This document shows, one piece after another, positions 59,172-64,000 of a stretch of 64,000 nucleotides of DNA. The position numbers and the translations under genes were made by a program. How positions within the stretch are numbered: position 1 is the stretch's first letter; each line of letters starts with the position of its first letter. Source of the stretch: Geobacteraceae bacterium (GTDB lineage: Bacteria; Desulfobacterota; Desulfuromonadia; Geobacterales; Pseudopelobacteraceae); assembly GCA_016720395.1 (NCBI GenBank), contig JADKKR010000003.1, positions 1 through 64,000 on the forward strand, written 5' to 3'. Below the pieces are notes generated by a model. The model saw only the letters and a list, made by a program, of their open reading frames with translations, was not told the origin of the DNA and did not search any database.

Positions 59172-60173
59172 ATGGCATCACATGAATGGACGGTACCGGA
59201 TCTGTTGCAGATGTCCTCGAGTTACTGGAATACGTGTGCCCTGCACGCTGGCGTGAAACTGGATGTTTTTACCGCGTTGGACGGAACCGCGTTGACGGCT
59301 GATACGGCAGCGCAGGTTCTGGGGACTGATACACGGGCGACCGCAATGCTTCTGGATGCCCTGGCTGCGCTTAACCTGCTGGAGAAACATTCTGATTCCT
59401 ACCGTGCAACTCCGTTTGCAGCAGCCAGCCTTTCCAAGTCATCGCCCGGGTACATGGGACATATCCTCATGCACCATCATCATCTGATGGCAGGCTGGGG
59501 AAGATTGCACGAGGCCGTGCAGAGCGGCGGACCGATCCGTGAGCGGGTTTCGCACGGCAATGACGAGAGCGTCAGGGAGAGCTTCCTGATGGGTATGTTC
59601 AACCTGGCCAGCCTGCTGGCGCCAAAGGTTGCGGCGTCCATAGACCTCTCCGGCTGTCAACGACTGCTCGATCTGGGAGGTGGTCCGGGGACCTATGCCA
59701 TCCATTTCTGCCTGGCCAATCCCGGGATGACCGCTGTTATCTATGACCTTCCCACGACACGGTCATTTGCCGGGAATACGGTTGCCCGCTTCGACCTCAC
59801 TGAACGGATCAGCTTCGTTGCAGGTGATTACCATGCCGACCCGGTCCCTGGAGGATTCGACGCGGCCTGGTTGTCCCATGTCCTGCATGCCGACGGCCCC
59901 GGGGCGTGTGCCGCCCTGCTCCGTACGGCCGTGTCAGCACTCAATCCCGGTGGGACCCTGCTGGTGCAGGAATTCATCCTCAATGACGCCAAAGACGGCC
60001 CGGTCTTTCCGGCGCTGTTCTCTTTGAACATGCTGCTAGGAACCGACGCCGGGCAGTCCTACTCGGAATGCGAGCTGGCGGCGATGATGACGGCGGCCGG
60101 ACTGGCAGACGTTCACAGGCTCAATCTGGACCTTCCCAACGGAGCCGGTGTCATGAGCGGTCGCAGGCTGTAG
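59172..60173 (+). CDS. SAM-dependent O-methyltransferase-like (dimerisation plus catalytic domain)
   Basis: A 333-residue protein of the small-molecule methyltransferase type seen in acetylserotonin O-methyltransferase and related enzymes. A winged-helix dimerisation domain (about 8-85; CALHAGVKLDVFTAL, TRATAMLLDALAALNLLEK) is followed by a Rossmann domain with motif I LLDLGGGPGTYAIHF (about 172). The His of the usual catalytic base region reads WLSHVLHADGPGA. Substrate unknown. ATG 59172 is preceded by AGGAGGTG; the frame's earlier start at 59103 runs into the terminator. Confidence 0.8.
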   Translation: MASHEWTVPDLLQMSSSYWNTCALHAGVKLDVFTALDGTALTADTAAQVLGTDTRATAMLLDALAALNLLEKHSDSYRATPFAAASLSKSSPGYMGHILMHHHHLMAGWGRLHEAVQSGGPIRERVSHGNDESVRESFLMGMFNLASLLAPKVAASIDLSGCQRLLDLGGGPGTYAIHFCLANPGMTAVIYDLPTTRSFAGNTVARFDLTERISFVAGDYHADPVPGGFDAAWLSHVLHADGPGACAALLRTAVSALNPGGTLLVQEFILNDAKDGPVFPALFSLNMLLGTDAGQSYSECELAAMMTAAGLADVHRLNLDLPNGAGVMSGRRL

Positions 60174-60193
60174 AAGATCGGGGACGGGACATT

Positions 60194-61026
60194 ATGCAGG
60201 ATATACTGAAATGCGAGATAGTCCGATTTATCCGTGAACATCCGGGCAATCACCTGCCGGGCAGTGACAGCCCGTATCTGGATGAACCGCTGGTGGGTTG
60301 TGCTTCAGCAGCAGACCCCCTGTTTCATGAGTACCGGCAGATCATCGGACCTTTTCATCTCCTGCCGCAAGAACTGCTCCCGGGAGCTGCCTCAGTCATC
60401 AGCTGGATACTGCCGATCAGCACTCCGGTACGTGAGAGCAACCGCCGGCAGACGGAGCTCCCTTCGCGCGAGTGGGCCCTGACCCGCACCCATGGAGAAA
60501 CGCTTAACGGCGACCTGCGCCGTCACCTTGTCGGCTGGCTGGAAGGGCAGGGACACCCGACAGTGGCCCCCAATACTCCCCACTCTGGCAGGAATTGAGT
60601 GATACACCGGTCGGCATAGCTTCACGGTGGTCCGAGCGCCATGCCGCATACGCCGCCGGGCTGGGTACCTTCAGCCTGAGCGACGGATTCATCACACCCC
60701 GCGGCATTGCCCACCGCTGCGGCAGTATCGTCACGACCCTTCCTCTTGCACCATCACCGCGAAAATTCAGCAACCATCATTCCAATTGCCTCCATTACCA
60801 TGACGGCAGTTGCGGGGCCTGCATCGCCCGCTGCCCGGTCGGTGCCATCACCCGTTACGGGCATGATAAGATGCGCTGTCGAGAGCTTGTCTACGGGACT
60901 GCTCCCGAGAAATTGTCTGTTGCCTACGGCGTGGCACAGACCGGCTGTGGCCTGTGCCAGACGAAAGTGCCCTGCGAGGCAGCCATCCCTGCTGCCTGTC
61001 GTGTAAGCATCGATGTCGAAGCCTAA
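60194..61026 (+). pseudogene. QueG-like 4Fe-4S protein, one frameshift
   Basis: The N-terminal part (MQDILKCEIVRFIREHPGNH) and the C-terminal part (SDTPVGIASRWSERHAAYAA, GLGTFSLSDGFITPRG) are in different frames. One extra C in the five-C run at 60567-60571 would give APQYSPLWQELSDTPVG and rejoin them into about 278 residues. Iron-sulfur ligands are CGACIARCPVGA and CGLCQTKVPCEAAIPAAC. Related to epoxyqueuosine reductase and similar ferredoxins, but shorter; no B12-binding signature is evident. Probably sequence error. Confidence 0.65.
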
Positions 61027-61933
61027 ACGCTATAACGCCTTCTCCGAAGAACTGAAACGGCATTTCGACTGCCGGGTTCAGCGCATCTCGGTGGATGCCG
61101 GTCTGTCCTGCCCCAATCGTGACGGCTCGCTGGACACCGAGGGGTGCATATTCTGCGGAGGCAGCGGGTCCGGTTCTTACGGGATCCGGCGCGATCTGAC
61201 CGTAGCCGGGCAGATTGAAGACGGCAAGGAGATCATGCGCCGCAAGTACAAGGCGCAGAAATTCATAGCCTATTTCCAGGCCTATTCAAACACCTATGCT
61301 CCGGTCGACCAGCTCAGGATCCTCTTTGACGATGCCCTGTCCGTTTCCGATGTTGTCGGGCTGATAGTCGCCACACGCCCGGACTGCCTTTCCGATGATG
61401 TCCTCGATTTTCTGCGCGAGCTCTCCGGGCGTACCTATCTCTGGCTGGAGCTGGGCATGCAATCCATCCATGACAGCAGTCTGGCACGCATCAATCGCCG
61501 CCATGGCCATGCGAGTTCTGTTGATGCCGTTCAGCGGGCGCTCGTGCGGGGAATACAGGTCTGCGCCCACGTCATTCTCGGTCTGCCGGGCGAGACACAC
61601 GAAGAGATGCTGGCCTGCGCGGGAGAGCTGAACCGCCTTGGCGTGAACGGCGTCAAACTGCACTTGCTGCATGTCATGAAGGGAACGAGACTGGCGGAGA
61701 TGTACGGGCGCGGCGAGGTGCAGGTACTGGAGCGTGATGAGTATGCCGGATTGGTCTGTGATTTCCTGGAACTGCTGGATCCGCGCATCCTGATCCATCG
61801 TCTGACCGGCGACGGCGGGCATGACAACCTGGTGGCGCCGTTATGGTCGTTGAAGAAGTTCGAGGTGCTCAACCTGATCGATGCGGAGCTGGAACGGCGC
61901 GGGACAAGGCAGGGAAGTAAATGCAAGGCATAA
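61013..61933 (+). CDS. yhcC: YhcC-type radical SAM protein (TIGR01212)
   Basis: A 306-residue radical SAM protein. It starts MSKPKRYNAFSEELKRHFDC and has the cluster cysteines in CPNRDGSLDTEGCIFCGG, where GCIFCGG is the core, and HVILGLPGETHEEML and LHVMKGTRLAEMY. Its role is unknown; the family is widespread. Starts within the last 14 bases of the QueG-like gene, so the two are translationally linked. Confidence 0.9.
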   Translation: MSKPKRYNAFSEELKRHFDCRVQRISVDAGLSCPNRDGSLDTEGCIFCGGSGSGSYGIRRDLTVAGQIEDGKEIMRRKYKAQKFIAYFQAYSNTYAPVDQLRILFDDALSVSDVVGLIVATRPDCLSDDVLDFLRELSGRTYLWLELGMQSIHDSSLARINRRHGHASSVDAVQRALVRGIQVCAHVILGLPGETHEEMLACAGELNRLGVNGVKLHLLHVMKGTRLAEMYGRGEVQVLERDEYAGLVCDFLELLDPRILIHRLTGDGGHDNLVAPLWSLKKFEVLNLIDAELERRGTRQGSKCKA

Positions 61934-61944
61934 AAACGAAGAGC

Positions 61945-62057
61945 ATTTGCCACAGAGAGCACAGAGAGCACAGAGAAAATCAAAAAAGGATTATTGGGGT
62001 AAGCCTAAAGGCGTTAGATGTTAATTCTGGTTTCCTCTGTGTCCTCTGTGGCGAAAG
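61945..62057. repeat. Dispersed CACAGAG/CTCTGTG inverted-repeat element (copy 3)
   Basis: TTTGCCACAGAGAGCACAGA near 61946 is mirrored by CCTCTGTGTCCTCTGTGGCG near 62033-62052. It is between convergent yhcC and the exchanger gene. Same family as the copies near 25.5 and 44.2 kb. Confidence 0.7.
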
Positions 62058-62064
62058 CCTTTGA

Positions 62065-63081
62065 CTAGATTTTCCCCGTAAAGATCAGCACCAGAAACAT
62101 GAAGTAAAATGCACCTCCCACCAGCAGTGTCCCCGGTGTGAGGTGTTTCTTTATACGGATCTGCAGGTAGGCCATGCCGACCGAGGCGAAGGTCAGGGCC
62201 ACGGTCAGCAGGGCGGCGGTGTTGAGCTGCCAGTCGGTCATCATGATGCCGATGGCGGTGATCATCGATCCCTGGAAGACCATGGCGCCGGTGACATTGC
62301 CGATAGCCAGGGTATCCTTGCCCTTGTTTATCCAGATCACACTGTTGAATTTCTCCGGCAGTTCGGTTGCGATCGGCGCGATGATCATGGCCAGGATAAA
62401 GGGTGATATCCCCATCAGTTCGGAAATAATCTGGACCTTCTCCACGAAGATATACGATCCCCACACGATCAGCAGCAGAGAACTTAAAACCTGAAGACCT
62501 ATGATCCACATATGGGGATCATGGGATTTGGGAGCAAAATAACAAGGATCGATCTCGGATTCCTCGATCTCGTGTGCTTCAGGTTCGCCGCCGCCACGGA
62601 GGGTTTGGAGGACATATCCGCCATATGTCAAAACAAGGGCCACGGCGATGAAGGTTTTGATGACTGGGTGACCGCCCAGGAACGAGGCTGTTATTGCGAT
62701 GGCGTACAACACCAGAAAATACTCCATGTCACGGCGCATGACAACCGTATCGACCCGCATGACCGGGTAGTCGTCCCGCTTTTTACGGTTCCAGATCACC
62801 GCCAGACCGCTGATGAAAAAGGCCAGGGTCCCCAGCATGAAGGGTGCGCCGATGATGGCGCCGACGCCGATCTTGTGGCCGGCCTCCGGGGTGCCGAACA
62901 TGATTGCCACGATCGGTACCAGAGTTTCCGGCAGGGCGGTGCCGACCGCAGCAAAGATACTCCCCACTGCGCCGTCTGACAGTTTCATCTTCTTGCCGAA
63001 CCATTCCAGCCCGTTGGTGAAGACCGTAGCCCCCAGCAGGATGATCCCCAGAGCGATAAGTAACAGTATCCAGTTCATCAT
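62065..63081 (-). CDS. CaCA-type Na+/Ca2+ exchanger-like membrane protein
   Basis: A 338-residue protein with about ten helices in two inverted halves. Alpha-repeat 1 is GSIFAAVGTALPETLVPI and alpha-repeat 2 IIAPIATELPEKFNSVI, each with the acidic metal-binding residue. A soluble loop (about 165-185) separates the halves. Likely cation exchange across the inner membrane. It starts 2 bases after the kup stop, so the two cation transporters are in one operon. Confidence 0.85.
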   Translation of the reverse strand: MMNWILLLIALGIILLGATVFTNGLEWFGKKMKLSDGAVGSIFAAVGTALPETLVPIVAIMFGTPEAGHKIGVGAIIGAPFMLGTLAFFISGLAVIWNRKKRDDYPVMRVDTVVMRRDMEYFLVLYAIAITASFLGGHPVIKTFIAVALVLTYGGYVLQTLRGGGEPEAHEIEESEIDPCYFAPKSHDPHMWIIGLQVLSSLLLIVWGSYIFVEKVQIISELMGISPFILAMIIAPIATELPEKFNSVIWINKGKDTLAIGNVTGAMVFQGSMITAIGIMMTDWQLNTAALLTVALTFASVGMAYLQIRIKKHLTPGTLLVGGAFYFMFLVLIFTGKI

Positions 63082-63083
63082 GC

Positions 63084-64000
63084 TTACATCTCCACTCTGG
63101 TTACGACTCCCTGCAGCTTGGCCGCCGGGAGCTTATGGAACTGAACAAAGTTCGGGGTCAGCTTCTTGATCAGTGCGAAGACCTTCCAGATTGGGTTCCT
63201 GGTCTCTATATCCTCGATGCCGTAGAAGATGACCTTCTCGCTGATGCCGCTGGCCTTGAGCAGCTTCTCGATATCCACCACCCTCATGTAGCCGGCGTTG
63301 ATCTCGAAGAATTCCAGTCCGGAACCCACATCGGTTTTATGGTTGCAGGTAACCCCGAACGGTTCGTCGGTGCGGACGAGAGAAATGAAGATATTACGCT
63401 CGTAGATGATGTTGGAGCGAATCACGCAGTGCACGATGTAGGGCGGGATTACATCCAGTCCCTTGATAAAGAAGAGCGCTGTGCCGGGGATGTTCTTCCC
63501 CTTGGCGTAGATCTGCTCGTAGGAGAGCATGAAAATATCCATTTCAAGCGGTCGCAGTGCGCGGTAGAGGCAGCGCTGGCCGTTGGTCCAGATCAGGATG
63601 GTGGCAAAGGGGATCGAGGCCAGGACGAGTGACCAGTATGCGCCATGGGGGAACTTTGAGAAGGTGGAAGTGAAGTAGACCAGATCAATCAGGAGGATCA
63701 CCGCCACGATAGGCACTTTCCACTTTTTGGTGGTTTTTGAAAAAACAATGATCATCATGATGGCGGTAATGGTCATGGAACCGGTGACCGCCATACCGTA
63801 GGCTGCCGCCAGGTTGCCGGACTTTTGGAACGTGAACATCACGAAGATGACCGCAATCATCAGGGTCCAGTTGACCGCGCCGATGTAGATCTGTGACTGG
63901 ATCTGGCTGGAGGTATAGTCGACCTTGAAGAGCGGCATCAGGCGGGTGGTGATACCCTGGTAGACGATGGAGAATACACCGCTTATGATAGCCTGGGAGG
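63084..64000 (-). CDS. kup: Kup-type potassium uptake protein, C-terminal part (cut by window edge)
   Basis: The leftward gene runs off the right edge; the visible part is open from base 64000 (AIISGVFSIVYQGITTRLMP) to the stop at 63084. It has the last membrane helices (VNWTLMIAVIFVMFTF, YGMAVTGSMTITAIMMIIV, GAYWSLVLASIPFATILIWT) and the Kup cytoplasmic tail ending KLQGVVTRVEM. Kup takes up potassium by proton symport. An internal ATG at 63938 is not the start. Confidence 0.88.
   Translation of the reverse strand, partial: SQAIISGVFSIVYQGITTRLMPLFKVDYTSSQIQSQIYIGAVNWTLMIAVIFVMFTFQKSGNLAAAYGMAVTGSMTITAIMMIIVFSKTTKKWKVPIVAVILLIDLVYFTSTFSKFPHGAYWSLVLASIPFATILIWTNGQRCLYRALRPLEMDIFMLSYEQIYAKGKNIPGTALFFIKGLDVIPPYIVHCVIRSNIIYERNIFISLVRTDEPFGVTCNHKTDVGSGLEFFEINAGYMRVVDIEKLLKASGISEKVIFYGIEDIETRNPIWKVFALIKKLTPNFVQFHKLPAAKLQGVVTRVEM

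Overview
The window looks like chromosomal DNA of a Geobacter-type Desulfuromonadota (Geobacterales; Geobacter, Trichlorobacter or Pelobacter propionicus relatives). This rests on gene content and style: parAB directly upstream of an F1Fo ATP synthase operon with separate b' and b genes and no a or c genes, several small c-type cytochromes, an Mla lipid-transport operon with a TolC-type gene inside it, B12-dependent acyl-CoA functions, tungstate transport, and RND efflux. No rRNA, tRNA, CRISPR array or complete insertion sequence was recognised.

Positions 1-2128 are accessory DNA. I read them as the right-hand part of a Tn7-like transposon sitting in attTn7, about 23 bp past the glmS stop codon. 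The end carries four abutting 20-bp repeats that closely resemble TnsB sites of the Tn7 right end. The visible cargo is an eroded helicase-like gene and an intact nuclease with a possible modified-base reader domain; both look like DNA defence functions. The tns genes and the left end are not in the window.

Positions 2152-6605 hold glmS, a MoxR-type ATPase, a small outer membrane protein and a TPR-like membrane protein. All four are broken by single-base indels, often in homopolymers, while almost all later genes are clean. Because glmS is normally essential, I suspect local sequence error rather than decay.

Positions 6650-20877 are mostly single genes or small operons: an MltD-like lytic transglycosylase, a YihY/BrkB protein, YtxH and DUF948 stress-type proteins, meaB-cbiQ-cbiO (B12 chaperone plus cobalt transport parts), a haem-binding sensor, threonine aldolase, an L,D-transpeptidase, hemB, an OmpA-family protein and a LarA-family protein. 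A large NAD-glutamate dehydrogenase follows (20964-23939). Then comes a crotonase / cobO / B12-binding domain / crotonase group (24107-26751) that fits a B12-dependent acyl-CoA rearrangement route together with meaB.

Positions 26765-28574 carry tupCB-like tungstate transport genes read leftward from a structured leader, an internal terminator and a 26-codon upstream ORF. PBP1A, a repeat-rich LysM/L,D-transpeptidase, a YgiQ-type radical SAM protein and a cold-shock protein follow. The leftward mlaE-F-D / tolC-like / mlaC operon (35355-39381) and the tetR / adaptor / RND pump / outer membrane channel locus (39530-46198) form an envelope block. Two near-identical palindromes mark the likely TetR operators.

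Positions 46275-64000 contain an HpnI-like glycosyltransferase, an MnmM-like methyltransferase, a flavocytochrome c sulfide dehydrogenase-like pair, an RluA-type pseudouridine synthase, a triheme mini-cytochrome, parAB, the atp operon, a small-molecule methyltransferase, a QueG-like Fe-S protein with one frameshift, a YhcC-like radical SAM protein, a Ca2+/Na+ exchanger-like protein and the C-terminal part of a Kup potassium transporter cut by the window edge. Three intergenic elements with CACAGAG / CTCTGTG ends (near 25.5, 44.2 and 62.0 kb) form a dispersed repeat family.
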